Assembly (NCBI RefSeq): GCF_000502875.1
Contig: NZ_AYWX01000001.1
Coordinates: 166,527-230,526 of the forward strand
Direction: 5' to 3'
DNA from: Mesorhizobium sp. L2C084A000
GTDB taxonomy: Bacteria; Pseudomonadota; Alphaproteobacteria; Rhizobiales; Rhizobiaceae
Length of the DNA stretch: 64,000 bases
Shown here in pieces: positions 9,563 to 18,417 of the stretch; position 1 is the stretch's first letter; the number at the start of each line of letters is the position of its first letter. Below the pieces are notes generated by a model, which searched no databases, was not told where the DNA came from, and was given only the letters and a program-made list of their open reading frames with translations. A program made the position numbers and the translations under genes.

Positions 9563-9604
9563 GAGAGCCGGTGTCCGGTTCTCTCCGGGCCGGTTTTTCC
9601 GGCC
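9563..9604 (-). promoter_or_regulatory. Twin hairpins in leader of the DUF6101-like gene
   Basis: On the minus strand two adjacent stems lie between the end of the FAD dehydrogenase gene and the DUF6101-like start. The first is GGCCGG-AAAAA-CCGGCC (9588-9604). The second is GAGAACCGG-ACA-CCGGCTCTC (9563-9583, one mismatch), 15 bases before the Shine-Dalgarno. Neither is followed by a T tract, so a simple terminator for the upstream operon is not obvious. Confidence 0.45.
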
Positions 9605-9723
9605 TCGTTTGTATGGAGACAGTAGCGCGGGCTCCTTACCGCCCCGCTTAAGAAAGTCGGTTAAATTTTGCTGATCTCAGGGATGGTTATCGGAATCCCA
9701 CCAGCCACAAGATGTCGAAAGGA

Positions 9724-11154
9724 TCAGATAACCTTACCCGGATTCATGATGCCGGCCGGGTCGAAAGCGGCCTTAACCCTTCGCATCAGATCGATCGCCA
9801 TCGGCGGCGCGGTGGCGATCAGTTCGTCGCGTTTCAACTGGCCGATGCCGTGCTCGGCCGAGATCGAACCGTGCAGGCTGCGCACCACATCGTGCACCGC
9901 CTTGTTCATGGGATGATAGAGAGCGAGGAACGCCTCATCGTCGCCGTCGACGGGCCGCGAAATGTTGTAGTGGAGATTGCCGTCGCCCATATGGCCGAAG
10001 CAGACGACGCGGGCACCGGCGCTCACCGACGCCACGGCGCCGGCAGCCTCCGCGATGAAACGCGGAATCGATGCAATAGGCACCGAAATGTCGTGCTTGA
10101 TCGAGGCGCCCTCCGGCTTCTGCGCCTCGGGCAGCAGCTCGCGGAAATTCCAGAAGGCATCGCCCTGCGTGAGACTCGCGGCAATGACGGCGTCGCCGAC
10201 GAATTCCTGTTCAAGGCCGGCCGAAAGCACGTCCTCGATCAAGGCTCTCGAATCCTCCGATGAACGACCGGACGAAATCTGCATCAGCACGTACCACGGC
10301 CAGTCCTCGATCAGCGGCCGCACCACGCCCTGGGCATGCGCCAGCGTGAAATCATAGGGCCGCTTGCCGATCAGTTCGAAAGCGGTGAGTGCTGCCCCGG
10401 CACGGTCCATGGCCAGGCTGAACAGCGAAAGTGCTGCCTCGGGCGACGACAGGCCGACGAAGGCGACTTCGCGCCCCTTCGGCTTCGGGAACAGCTTGAG
10501 CACGGCGGCGGTGATGACGCCGAGCGTGCCTTCGGCACCGACGAACAGGTTTTTCAGATCGTAGCCGGTGTTGTCCTTCTTCAGCTTGCGCAGGTCGTCG
10601 AACACCTCGCCGGTCGGCAGCACCACCTCGACACCGAGACAGAGTTCGCGCGCATTGCCATAGGCAAGCACTCCGGTGCCGCCGGCATTGGAGGAAAGAT
10701 TGCCGCCGATCTGGCAGGAGCCTTGCGCGGCCAGCGACAGTGGAAACAGCCGGTCGGCGGCGTCGGCCGCCTCCTGCAGCGTCTGCAGGATGACACCGGC
10801 CTCGACCGTCACCGTGTTGGACAAGACATCGATTTCACGGATGCGGTTCAGCCGCGACAGCGACAGGACGATTTCGCGCCCGGACCTGTCCGGCACCTGG
10901 GCGCCGACCAGGCCGGTGTTACCGCTTTGCGGCACGATCGGCGTGCCTGTCTCGGTCGCCAGCCGCATGATCCGGCTGACTTCGTCGACGCTGCCCGGCC
11001 GCAGCACCAACGATGTCGCGCCGTGCCAGAGCCCGCGCCGTTCAACGAGGTAAGGCGCGATATCCTGCTCTTCACGCAGCGCATATTTGTCGCCGACGAT
11101 CGCCGTGAAGCGATCGATGAGAGCGGGATCGAGTGTCTCTGTGATTTCGGTCAT
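9724..11154 (-). CDS. FAD-linked 2-hydroxyacid dehydrogenase (D-2-hydroxyglutarate/D-lactate type)
   Basis: A 476-residue flavoprotein of the VAO/GlcD fold. The FAD-binding PCMH domain includes VPQSGNTGLVGAQVPD near residue 95, GGNLSSNAGGTGVLAYGNAR near 153 and DLKNLFVGAEGTLGVITAA near 200. The C-terminal substrate domain shows FGHMGDGNLHYNISRP near 378 and SISAEHGIGQLKRDEL near 432, the metal/substrate motifs of D-2-hydroxyglutarate and D-lactate dehydrogenases. It would oxidise a D-2-hydroxyacid and pass electrons to ETF or quinone. It starts 9 bases after the tsaC stop on the same strand, so the two are cotranscribed, a conserved pairing with no obvious functional link. Exact substrate uncertain. 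Confidence 0.9.
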   Translation of the reverse strand: MTEITETLDPALIDRFTAIVGDKYALREEQDIAPYLVERRGLWHGATSLVLRPGSVDEVSRIMRLATETGTPIVPQSGNTGLVGAQVPDRSGREIVLSLSRLNRIREIDVLSNTVTVEAGVILQTLQEAADAADRLFPLSLAAQGSCQIGGNLSSNAGGTGVLAYGNARELCLGVEVVLPTGEVFDDLRKLKKDNTGYDLKNLFVGAEGTLGVITAAVLKLFPKPKGREVAFVGLSSPEAALSLFSLAMDRAGAALTAFELIGKRPYDFTLAHAQGVVRPLIEDWPWYVLMQISSGRSSEDSRALIEDVLSAGLEQEFVGDAVIAASLTQGDAFWNFRELLPEAQKPEGASIKHDISVPIASIPRFIAEAAGAVASVSAGARVVCFGHMGDGNLHYNISRPVDGDDEAFLALYHPMNKAVHDVVRSLHGSISAEHGIGQLKRDELIATAPPMAIDLMRRVKAAFDPAGIMNPGKVI

Positions 11155-11163
11155 GGGGAAAAA

Positions 11164-12138
11164 CTATGTTGCGGGTTGTGGGATGTCACGAGGGGCGGCG
11201 GCACGCGACAGCCGATCGTTGATCGCTTCGCCGAGCCCGTCGAAGGGAACCGGCTCGACGGCGATGGTCCGCGCGCCGCTGCGGTCAAGCTCCTGCATAT
11301 AGGCGAACAGATTGCTCGCCGCTTCGCGCAGGTCACCGGTTTCGGACAAATTGAGGAAGGCTTCGGCGCGGCGCCAGCCTTGCGCCCTCTGGCTGCCGAA
11401 GCCGAGCAAAGCCTCGCCCTCGCCGACCGTGCCGGCATGGAGCCGCATCGCAGCACCTGGCGCATAGTGCGAGGCAAGCATGCCCGGCGCCTCGATACCG
11501 GCGATGCCGCCGCGCAACAGCTCCATGCCGATAGCCGCCTCGATCTCCTCGGCGGCGATGCCGCCGGGCCTCAGCAGCCGCAATCCGTTTCCTTCGGCCT
11601 TGACGATGGTCGATTCCAGCCCGACCGGGGTCGCGCCGCCATCGACCACCAGCTTTATCCGCGCACCGAGATCGGCGGCTACCGCTTGCGCGGTCGTTGC
11701 GCTGATCCTGCCGGATGAATTGGCGCTGGGCGCTGCAAGCGGGCAGCCGAGCCTGGCGATCAGGTCGCCGCCAAAGCCCCTCGGCATGCGCAAGGCAATC
11801 GTATCGAGCCCGGCGGTGACCAGCGGATGGATGCCGTTGCCGGGCCGTTGCGGCAGCACCAGCGTCAGCGGACCTGGCCAGAATGCCAGCGCCAGTTTCC
11901 TGGACAGCGGATCGAACAGCGCGAGGCGTTCTGCCATCGCCATGTCTGCGACATGAGCGATCAGCGGGTTGAAGCGCGGCCGCCCCTTGGCCTCGAAAAT
12001 GCGCGCGACACCGATGCCGTTGGTGGCGTCGCCGGCCAGCCCGTAGACGGTTTCCGTCGGGATGGCGACGACATCGCCTTCCATGAGCAGCGCCAGCGCC
12101 CGCTCCAGCGCCTCGCCCGAGGCAAGTATTTCAGCCAC
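11164..12138 (-). CDS. tsaC: L-threonylcarbamoyladenylate synthase (Sua5/YrdC)
   Basis: This enzyme makes threonylcarbamoyl-AMP from threonine, bicarbonate and ATP for t6A37 modification of ANN-decoding tRNAs. Landmarks: VVAIPTETVYGLAGDA near residue 24, IFEAKGRPRFNPLIAHV near 45, FWPGPLTLVLP near 86, CPLAAPSANSSGRIS near 130 and GLESTIVKAEG near 175. The extra C-terminal Sua5 domain (about residues 215-324) is present, making this the long form. The frame is open to 12231, but GTG at 12138 is chosen: GAGGTGA lies five bases upstream and the product then begins with the usual AEIL sequence. Confidence 0.93.
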   Translation of the reverse strand: MAEILASGEALERALALLMEGDVVAIPTETVYGLAGDATNGIGVARIFEAKGRPRFNPLIAHVADMAMAERLALFDPLSRKLALAFWPGPLTLVLPQRPGNGIHPLVTAGLDTIALRMPRGFGGDLIARLGCPLAAPSANSSGRISATTAQAVAADLGARIKLVVDGGATPVGLESTIVKAEGNGLRLLRPGGIAAEEIEAAIGMELLRGGIAGIEAPGMLASHYAPGAAMRLHAGTVGEGEALLGFGSQRAQGWRRAEAFLNLSETGDLREAASNLFAYMQELDRSGARTIAVEPVPFDGLGEAINDRLSRAAAPRDIPQPAT

Positions 12139-12330
12139 TCTCGTCACCTCACAGCTGCGGGGTGCGTAGTACGATGGCGGCCGTTGGGCAAGTCGCTGTT
12201 GGGTAAACGATTGTTGGGCGAGCAGGAGCATTGGCGATTTATCAATCCCTAAAATGCTATGTTTCCGCGAAAGCCGGCATCAATTCCGGCCTGCTATCGA
12301 ACAGCTTCTGGGCAAAGGGGAGCGAAATCA

Positions 12331-12834
12331 GTGTCTGCGCGTATCCTGCTGGGTATCATTCTTGCTGTTGCGGCCGGCGAAGCCCAGGCGTCATCCCTGG
12401 TTTTTCCAGGCGCGCCATCCTCCACACCATCGATCGTCAGGATCGGCGCCCTCAACCAGCCTAGAACCGCCGATGCAGTCAATGCCAGCGATGGGCGGTC
12501 GGTGGTGGCAAAAGGGGAAGCGCAGCCCGACGTCACCGATGAAAAGGTGGCGGCGATCCCGGACAAGCCCGCGACCGGGCACGACTTCCAGCCAGGCCCG
12601 ATGGTCATTCGTGGCGGCGTTACCGGTCCCGACTTCCCGGCACCCGCGCCAACCGCTGCACCAGCGACAGGTACTGCGCCGGCCGCTGGCACGGCGCCGG
12701 CGGCAGACACCGCGCCGGCAACGGCCACCGCCTCCGCAGCCCCCTCAGGGAACGCCGAGAACCAACCCACCCCGCCGAGCGCTCCGGCGCCGGCAGCAGG
12801 GCAGCGCATGCCTCCCAACGGCTACACCAAATAG
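12331..12834 (+). CDS. Secreted Ala/Pro-rich hypothetical protein
   Basis: A 167-residue protein with a signal peptide (SARILLGIILAVAAGEAQA, cleavage near AQA-SSL), a middle section without known motifs, and a low-complexity tail rich in Ala, Pro and Thr (repeats of APA.GTAPAA between residues about 105 and 145) that looks like a flexible periplasmic linker. GTG at 12331 has AGGGGAG eight bases upstream, so it is preferred over ATG-like upstream codons that would bury the signal peptide. It is followed 131 bases later by another secreted small protein gene. No function assigned. Confidence 0.7.
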   Translation: MSARILLGIILAVAAGEAQASSLVFPGAPSSTPSIVRIGALNQPRTADAVNASDGRSVVAKGEAQPDVTDEKVAAIPDKPATGHDFQPGPMVIRGGVTGPDFPAPAPTAAPATGTAPAAGTAPAADTAPATATASAAPSGNAENQPTPPSAPAPAAGQRMPPNGYTK

Positions 12835-12965
12835 CCTTGGCTCAAAGGCAGCCGACATCGATGGCGAGACTTGACGGTGGTCTGGCGCCCGGCGCACCAT
12901 TGTCAGGCAACCCCGTTCTAGGCATTTCTGGCAGACGGGATTTCATCAGGGGTAAAGGGGGGACC

Positions 12966-13355
12966 ATGAGAAAAGCTGGAATCGTAACCGGGGCAGGCCT
13001 TCTGCTGGCGTCACTGCTTGGCGTCGTCGCGGCTCACGCCGACGACATGCTGGGATCCTATGTCGCGCGCATTTCCGATCGCGACCATCAGGCGAGTGAC
13101 GGCTATGCGCTGGACAATGCCGCGCAGATGGTGCGGCAGGACCGCGCCAACTGGCACAAATTCCACCGCCGTGACAGCGACGACGAGGGTGATGGCTGGT
13201 TCAGGACCAACGGCCAGCGCGCCGACCTGCAACGCATGCTGGAACGCGGCGGCGCGATGAGTTCCTCGACCAAGCGCGCCATCGTCAATGGCGAACCGCT
13301 GATCCAGGTCGATGTCTACGAAAACAGCGTGCGCGTCAGCATTCTCGAGAACTGA
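12966..13355 (+). CDS. Small periplasmic hypothetical protein
   Basis: A 129-residue protein. A clear signal peptide (RKAGIVTGAGLLLASLLGVV, cleavage after AHA) leads to a mature chain of about 105 residues rich in Asp, Arg and Asn (MLGSYVARISDRDHQASDGY, HKFHRRDSDDEGDGW, NGEPLIQVDVYENSVRVSIL). A strong ribosome-binding site (AAGGGGGGA) precedes the ATG. I recognise no family. A rho-independent-type hairpin follows at 13410-13433. Confidence 0.75.
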   Translation: MRKAGIVTGAGLLLASLLGVVAAHADDMLGSYVARISDRDHQASDGYALDNAAQMVRQDRANWHKFHRRDSDDEGDGWFRTNGQRADLQRMLERGGAMSSSTKRAIVNGEPLIQVDVYENSVRVSILEN

Positions 13356-13409
13356 CCGGGCCGTCGCCCGGGGCGGCTGACAGTCGGCTTCGGGGACGAC
13401 TGACAGGAA

Positions 13410-13433
13410 AAGGCGGCGCCTCAGCACCGCCTT
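13410..13433 (+). terminator. Hairpin terminator after the small periplasmic protein gene
   Basis: AAGGCGG and CCGCCTT form a 7-bp stem with a 10-base loop about 55 bases after the stop at 13355. It has no long T run, so strength is uncertain. It also faces the end of the minus-strand acidic protein gene at 13463. Confidence 0.45.
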
Positions 13434-13462
13434 GCCATCGATGGAACCGGCGGCTGAAAAAA

Positions 13463-13764
13463 TCAGGCCGCTTTTTCCTTGTCATCGTCTTCTTCGGACT
13501 CGTCGCCTTCAGCCTTCACGCTATCCTCGGCGTCGTCTTCGTCTTCGTCCTCGTCGTCTTCATCTTCGTCGTCATCCGAGAGCGTGGCAGTTTCGGTGGA
13601 CTCTTCGCCATCTTCATCGTCGCCGTCTTCGTCGTCATCAGACAGGTCAGCGGCTTCGACCGCTGCGGCGGCGGCATGATCGAGGATGGTTTCGGAAGCG
13701 GATTCAGCGCCTCGGCGGAAGCCGGGGTTTCTTCTGTCACTTCGATGTCGTGATCGGAATTCAT
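13463..13764 (-). pseudogene. Acidic Asp/Glu-rich small protein with apparent 1-base frameshift
   Basis: The natural start is ATG at 13764, preceded by a strong ACGGAGGC Shine-Dalgarno, giving MNSDHDIEVTEETPASAEA. After about 19 codons that frame loses coding character. The -1 frame immediately becomes ESASETILDHAAAAAVEAAD and then a long acidic tail with repeats of SDDDEDGDDEDGEE to the stop at 13463. Adding one G in the GAGGCGCTGAA segment (near 13707-13712) joins both parts into one protein of about 100 residues. So either the gene carries a real frameshift or the sequence has a one-base error. The tail would be strongly anionic and unstructured; function unknown. Confidence 0.65.
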
Positions 13765-13873
13765 AGAAGCCTCCGTGGGGTTGGGGAACATGTCCCTTTT
13801 GCCACGGAGAGATCATCGCCATATGACTGTAAGCCGGCTCGAACGGCCGGCGGCAAAGAATATTTTCTTCGCC

Positions 13874-16363
13874 TTAACCTGCGATCTTCGAGAAATCCGC
13901 GACCTGGCCGGTGGCCGCGCGGATGCGGGCGAGCAGCGCCAGGCGGTTGGCACGCACCGCCTGATCCTCATCGTTTACAAGAACATGCTCAAAGAATGAA
14001 TCAACCGGTTCGCGCAACACGCTAAGCGCCAGCAAGGCGGCGGAAAAGTCATCGTTTTGAATCGCTTCGCCGGCTTGCTTCTCAGCCTGATTCACCGCCG
14101 CAAACAGCGATTTCTCGGCATCCTCGCGCAAGAGTGCCGACTCAACGGTTTCGGCGACCACCGTTTTCTTCTTCTCCTCGGCGGCCAGAATGTTGGCCGC
14201 ACGCTTGGTGCCGGCGAGCAGGTTCTTGCCATCCTCGGTGTCGAGGAAGGAGCCCAGCGCCTCGACCCGGCGCACGATCTGCAGCAGGTCGTCATTGGAC
14301 GATTGGCCAATCTCCCCCCTTGTGGGGGAGATGCCCGGCAGGGCAGAGGGGGGTACTTGGCGCTGAGAGGACGGCGGGACAGCGCCCCCCTCTGTCGGCT
14401 TCGCCGACATCTCCCCCTCTAGGGGGGAGATCGGGCGCGAACCTGTCGCCAGCACCGCATCGATCAGGTCGTGCCGAGCGCCTTGATCGCGGAGGTAGAC
14501 CTTTAGGCGATCGTGGAAGAAGGCCAGCAGGTCGCGATCCCCAGACTTTCCGTCGCCGGCGTGCGCCCGTGCACTCACATAGTCGCCACCCAACTTGGCC
14601 TGCTCTTCAGCGTGCCGGCGGTCGATCTGGTCTTCAATGATTCTTCGATGTTCAGCTACGATCGAAAGAAGGCTTACCGGCGTCTCGTTATCCAGCACCA
14701 GCCTCACCACCCCAAGAGCAGCTCTGCGCAGTGCGTAGGGATCCTTCGACCCGGTCGGCTTTTCATCGATCGCCCAGAAGCCGACCAGCGTATCGAGCTT
14801 GTCGGCGAGCGCGACAGCGACCGACACTGGATCGCTCGGTACGCGATCGGACGGGCCCTGCGGCTTGTAGTGTTCCTCCGCTGCAGCGGCGACCGATGCA
14901 TGCTCGCCCTGAAGCAGCGCATATTTGCGACCCATAGCGCCTTGCAGTTCCGGAAACTCGCCAACGACTTCGGTGGTGAGATCGGCCTTCGCCAGGACGG
15001 CAGCGCGCCGCGCCAGTGCCGGATCGGCGCCGATGATCGGCGCCAGTTCCTCGGCAAGCCGCGCAATCCGCTCCACCCGTTCGCCTTGCGTGCCGAGCTT
15101 GGCGTGGAAAGTCACGCCGAGATGGTCGAGGCGGGCCATGCGCTGGTCGAGCGGCTTCTTGAGATCAAGCCCGAATTTTTCCGCCGATGCCTCGAGCTCA
15201 CGCAGGTCAGGCAAATCGCCCTGGTCGGTCGTCCAGAAATAGAGCGCGTCGGACAGGCGGGCGCGCACCACCTTGCCGTTACCGTGGGCGATCTCCTTGC
15301 CGCCGTCCTTCGCCTCGATATTGGCGGTTAGGATGAAGCGGTTGGAAAGTTGGCTGATCTCCCCCCTTGAGGGGGAGATGGCCGGCAGGCCAGAGGGGCG
15401 CGCCTCACGCCGAGAGGACGGCGGGACAGCGCCCCCCTCTGTCGGCTTCGCCGACATCTCCCCCTCCAGGGAGGAGATCGGGCGCGATGTCACAAAGCAC
15501 TTCTGGTTGGCGCGGATGGTCAGTCGGATCACCTCGGCCGGAATGGCGAGGAATGCCTCCTCGAACTCGCCCATCAGCACGACCGGCCATTCGACCAGCC
15601 CGGACACTTCCTCCAGCAGCCCTTCGTCCTCAACCAGATCAAGCCCGTTGGCGAAGGCGAGATTGCGGGCGTCGGCAAGGATGATCTCCTTGCGCCGATC
15701 AGCATCGAGCACGACCTTGGCCGCTTCCAGCTTGGAAACATAGTCGTCGAAGCGGCGTACCGTGATGGCGTCAGGCGCATGAAAACGGTGGCCATAGGTG
15801 ATGTTGCCGGAGCGGATACCGTCGATCTCGAAATCGACCACGACAGGCTCCTCTGTTTCCGGGCCGAAGGTGCACAGGATCGATTGCAGCGGCCGTACCC
15901 AGCGCAGTGAACCGGGCTTGGCCGAGGCCGGCCCCCAGCGCATCGATTTCGGCCACGGAAAATTGCGGATGATGCCCGGCACCAGTTCGGCGATGATCTC
16001 CTCCGCCGCCCTGCCCGGCTTCGAAATGTGGGCGACATAAAAATCGCCTTTCTTCGGATCGGAATGGACATGCGCCTCGGCGATCGAGGAAAGTCCGGCC
16101 TTGCGCAGGAAACCCTGGACCGCCTGTTCAGGCGCCGATGTCGAAGGCCCCTTGATCTCTTCGCTTATATCCTTCGAGCGCGCGGTCAGGCCCCTGATGT
16201 CGAGGGTCTGCCGCCGCGGCGTCCAGTACTCGCGCGCCGCCTCATAGGTCAGTCCCGCCTCGACCAAACCGTCGGTCAGCATCTTCCTGAGATCACCCGC
16301 CGCCTTGCGCTGCATGCGCGCAGGGATTTCCTCGGAGCGAAGTTCTAGAAGCAGGTCAGGCAT
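13874..16363 (-). CDS. glyS: Glycyl-tRNA synthetase beta subunit, with two palindromic-element inserts
   Basis: GlyS is the tRNA-binding beta chain of the alpha2-beta2 glycyl-tRNA synthetase. Family sequence runs throughout: [17 protein letters not shown] at the start, [37 protein letters not shown], then [16 protein letters not shown] and the DALRP-like anticodon-binding end. At 829 residues it is about 90 longer than I expect. The excess is two in-frame inserts: residues about 292-336 ([18 protein letters not shown]... to ...SPSRGEISQ) and about 642-685 ([18 protein letters not shown]... to ...SPTRGEIGQ). Both are encoded by the repeat element described separately and fall in loops between conserved blocks. 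ATG at 16363 matches the family N-terminus. glyQ lies upstream on the same strand. Confidence 0.96.
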   Translation of the reverse strand: MPDLLLELRSEEIPARMQRKAAGDLRKMLTDGLVEAGLTYEAAREYWTPRRQTLDIRGLTARSKDISEEIKGPSTSAPEQAVQGFLRKAGLSSIAEAHVHSDPKKGDFYVAHISKPGRAAEEIIAELVPGIIRNFPWPKSMRWGPASAKPGSLRWVRPLQSILCTFGPETEEPVVVDFEIDGIRSGNITYGHRFHAPDAITVRRFDDYVSKLEAAKVVLDADRRKEIILADARNLAFANGLDLVEDEGLLEEVSGLVEWPVVLMGEFEEAFLAIPAEVIRLTIRANQKCFVTSRPISSLEGEMSAKPTEGGAVPPSSRREARPSGLPAISPSRGEISQLSNRFILTANIEAKDGGKEIAHGNGKVVRARLSDALYFWTTDQGDLPDLRELEASAEKFGLDLKKPLDQRMARLDHLGVTFHAKLGTQGERVERIARLAEELAPIIGADPALARRAAVLAKADLTTEVVGEFPELQGAMGRKYALLQGEHASVAAAAEEHYKPQGPSDRVPSDPVSVAVALADKLDTLVGFWAIDEKPTGSKDPYALRRAALGVVRLVLDNETPVSLLSIVAEHRRIIEDQIDRRHAEEQAKLGGDYVSARAHAGDGKSGDRDLLAFFHDRLKVYLRDQGARHDLIDAVLATGSRPISPLEGEMSAKPTEGGAVPPSSQRQVPPSALPGISPTRGEIGQSSNDDLLQIVRRVEALGSFLDTEDGKNLLAGTKRAANILAAEEKKKTVVAETVESALLREDAEKSLFAAVNQAEKQAGEAIQNDDFSAALLALSVLREPVDSFFEHVLVNDEDQAVRANRLALLARIRAATGQVADFSKIAG
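14307..14438. repeat. Palindromic repeat element inside glyS (copy B)
   Basis: About 132 bases built as an inverted pair. The left arm has the hairpin AATCTCCCCC-CTTGTG-GGGGAGAT followed by CCGGCAGGGCAGAGGGGGG. The right arm has CCCCCCTCTGTCGGCTTCG, the mini-hairpin GTCGGCTTCGCCGAC, and CATCTCCCCCTCTAGGGGGGAGAT. It is a multiple of three and open in the glyS frame, so it is translated as an approximately 44-residue insert. It is closely similar to copy A at 15355-15486 and related to intergenic copies elsewhere in the window. Confidence 0.85.
15355..15486. repeat. Palindromic repeat element inside glyS (copy A)
   Basis: This copy has the same architecture and length as the element at 14307-14438: GATCTCCCCCCTTGAGGGGG, then GCCGGCAGGCCAGAGGGG, a central variable part with GAGAGGACGGCGGGACAGC, then CCCCCCTCTGTCGGCTTCG and CTCCCCCTCCAGGGAGGAGA. 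The central segment GAGAGGACGGCGGGACAGCG is identical in the two copies. The reading frame through it is open and used by glyS. Confidence 0.85.
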
Positions 16364-16558
16364 CGGGGTCAGCTCATGCGGGAGAGTGGTCCGGGCGGGG
16401 CATAGCAACTCGGCTGGCTGCTGTCACCCTTTACACAAATTTTGACCGCCCTGTCGGGACGAGACCACGCCACCCGTCCTTGGATCAAAGATTTCCATGA
16501 ACCGAACGCAGCGCTGAAGCGACCCACGCTCAGGCAGGGAACATTTGGCTCAACGATC

Positions 16559-16735
16559 ATGAAAACGGCATCCAGACTTCTGCAGATCCTCGCACTCGGC
16601 GCCTGCTTCACGGCGCAGGCTCACGGCGCCTTCTCGATGCCGGGCGTGCGGCAGGCATTGCGCACCATCGACGGTGCCGGCGGTCAGGCCGTACCGCCGA
16701 TCAACGGTTCCCTCGAGATGATGAAGCGGGCCTGA
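16559..16735 (+). CDS. Possible small secreted peptide
   Basis: A 58-residue frame, MKTASRLLQILALGACFTAQ then HGAFSMPGV, with a plausible signal peptide (positive N-terminus, hydrophobic core, AxA-like site at AQA-HGA). The mature part is about 35 residues. The only purine-rich upstream site (AGGGAA) is about 16 bases away, which is too far, so translation is uncertain. It lies alone between the convergent ends and starts of glyS and glyQ on the opposite strand. Confidence 0.45.
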   Translation: MKTASRLLQILALGACFTAQAHGAFSMPGVRQALRTIDGAGGQAVPPINGSLEMMKRA

Positions 16736-16738
16736 AGC

Positions 16739-17683
16739 TCAGGCCGCCAAGCCACCCGCCTGCGTCTTCAGAAACGCTTCGCCGCAAGCCTTGGCCAGAT
16801 TGCGCACCCGCAGGATATAGCTCTGCCGCTCAGTGACCGAAATCACGCCGCGTGCGTCGAGCAGGTTGAAGACATGGCTGGCCTTGATGCACTGATCGTA
16901 GGCCGGGAAAACCATGCGGTGCATCGGCAGATTGTCGTTGGACGCCGGCGCGCCGGCGTCGAGCAGCGCCTTGCACTCGGCCTCGGCATCCTCGAAGTGG
17001 CGCAAAAGCATCGCCGTGTCGGCGTATTCGAAATTGTGGCGCGAATATTCCTGCTCGGCCTGCAGGAAGACATCGCCATAGGTGACCTTGTCGGTGCCTT
17101 CGCGGCCGTTGAAATTGAGGTCGTAGACATTGTCGACGCCCTGCACATACATGGCCAGCCGCTCCAACCCGTAGGTCAGCTCGCCGGCCACCGGCGCGCA
17201 TTCGATGCCGCAGACCTGCTGGAAGTAGGTGAACTGCGAGACTTCCATGCCGTCGCACCAGCATTCCCAGCCGAGACCCCAGGCGCCCAGCGTCGGACTT
17301 TCCCAATCGTCCTCGACGAAGCGGATGTCGTGCAGCAGCGGATCGACGCCGATCGCCGCCAGCGAGCCGAGATAGAGTTCCTGCAAATTGGGCGGGTTCG
17401 GCTTCAGGATCACCTGGTACTGGTAATAATGCTGCAGCCGGTTCGGGTTCTCGCCATAGCGGCCATCCTTGGGACGACGCGAGGGTTGGACATAGGCAGC
17501 GTTCCAGCGTTTTGGGCCGAGCGCGCGCAGCGTTGTTGCCGGATGAAAGGTGCCTGCACCGACTTCCATGTCGTAGGGCTGCAGGATAACGCAGCCATAG
17601 GCTGCCCAATAGTTGTGCAAGGCCAGGATCAGCCCCTGGAACGAGCGGCTGGGATGCATATGGGCGGGGATTTCAATTGTCAC
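16739..17683 (-). CDS. glyQ: Glycyl-tRNA synthetase alpha subunit
   Basis: GlyQ is the catalytic alpha chain that activates glycine. Diagnostic sequence: [60 protein letters not shown] and [20 protein letters not shown]. At 314 residues it has normal length. GTG at 17683 has GAGG six bases upstream and gives the N-terminus [14 protein letters not shown]; a further GTG at 17701 is possible. glyS follows on the same strand about 375 bases later, with a small plus-strand frame between them, so the pair may be transcribed separately. Confidence 0.97.
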   Translation of the reverse strand: MTIEIPAHMHPSRSFQGLILALHNYWAAYGCVILQPYDMEVGAGTFHPATTLRALGPKRWNAAYVQPSRRPKDGRYGENPNRLQHYYQYQVILKPNPPNLQELYLGSLAAIGVDPLLHDIRFVEDDWESPTLGAWGLGWECWCDGMEVSQFTYFQQVCGIECAPVAGELTYGLERLAMYVQGVDNVYDLNFNGREGTDKVTYGDVFLQAEQEYSRHNFEYADTAMLLRHFEDAEAECKALLDAGAPASNDNLPMHRMVFPAYDQCIKASHVFNLLDARGVISVTERQSYILRVRNLAKACGEAFLKTQAGGLAA

Positions 17684-17877
17684 GGGTGGCCTCGACAGCA
17701 CAGGCTAGCTTGCCGGCACGTCCTAGAGACCCGGCAGCAAAGCGTCAAGCAAAGCACGCCGATGCGGTCGCGCCGACATTATGGACAATGTTGAAAGCTT
17801 TGCAGAGGCTGGCCCATTGCCCATCTCTCGGGCCTGCGCTCTGTTCGCCTGTGCAGCAACGACAACAGGTTTCAGCC

Positions 17878-18339
17878 ATGCCCAGCCCGATCGTCATCCG
17901 CCCTGTCGCGCGACAGGATTTCGAGCAATGGCTGCCGCTGTGGGATGGCTACAATGCATTTTATGGCCGCTCGGGCGAAACGGCCCTGCCGGGTGAGATT
18001 ACCCAGATGACATGGTCTCGTTTCTTCGATGCCTATGAGCCGGTCCACGCGCTGGTGGCCGAAGGCGAGGGACAGCTTCTCGGCCTCGTGCACTATCTCT
18101 TCCATCGCAGCACCACGGCGATCGCACCGAATTGCTATCTGCAGGACCTTTTCACCACGCAGGCATCGCGTGGCAAAGGCATCGGACGGGCGCTGATCGA
18201 GGGCGTCTACGAGCGCGCCCAGGCGGCCGGCTCGGGCCGCGTGTACTGGCTGACGCATGAGACCAATCACACGGCGATGAAGCTTTACGACAAGGTCGCC
18301 GAACACTCCGGCTTCGTCGTCTATCGCAAGCTCTTCTGA
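17878..18339 (+). CDS. GNAT-family N-acetyltransferase
   Basis: A 153-residue single-domain acetyltransferase. The acetyl-CoA pyrophosphate loop is visible as CYLQDLFTTQASRGKGIGRALIEGV near residues 80-105 (split here as QDLFTTQASRGKGIG and RALIEGVYERA), with the usual following helix and WLTHETNHTAMKLYDKVAEH near 125-143. Such enzymes acetylate small amines or protein N-termini; the substrate is not predictable. ATG at 17878 has ACAGG at a suitable distance. The reading frame extends upstream to 17677, but that part has no family sequence. Confidence 0.88.
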   Translation: MPSPIVIRPVARQDFEQWLPLWDGYNAFYGRSGETALPGEITQMTWSRFFDAYEPVHALVAEGEGQLLGLVHYLFHRSTTAIAPNCYLQDLFTTQASRGKGIGRALIEGVYERAQAAGSGRVYWLTHETNHTAMKLYDKVAEHSGFVVYRKLF

Positions 18340-18368
18340 GGCAGCCAGCCTAATACGGTTCAAACGAA

Positions 18369-18393
18369 AACGGGACTCCGAAAGAGCCCCGCT
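18369..18393 (-). terminator. Terminator hairpin between GNAT and TPR genes
   Basis: CGGGACTC (18371-18378) pairs with GAGCCCCG (18384-18391), one mismatch, across a 5-base loop. Read on the minus strand the stem is followed by TTTTCGTTT, a good signal downstream of the TPR gene ending at 18418. It may also stop plus-strand transcripts from the GNAT gene. Confidence 0.6.
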
Positions 18394-18417
18394 TGCGTTG
18401 AATTCAAATGGCTGACT

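Noticed and set aside
10336-11718. Plus-strand frame of about 460 codons
   Set aside because: It is antisense to the FAD-linked dehydrogenase and tsaC genes, whose protein families are unmistakable. Its translation is a His/Gln/Arg-rich pattern typical of the reverse strand of high-GC genes.
13480-13640. Apparent TCTTCGTC/GTCGTC microsatellite
   Set aside because: It is the reverse complement of Asp/Glu codons of the acidic protein, not an independent simple repeat.
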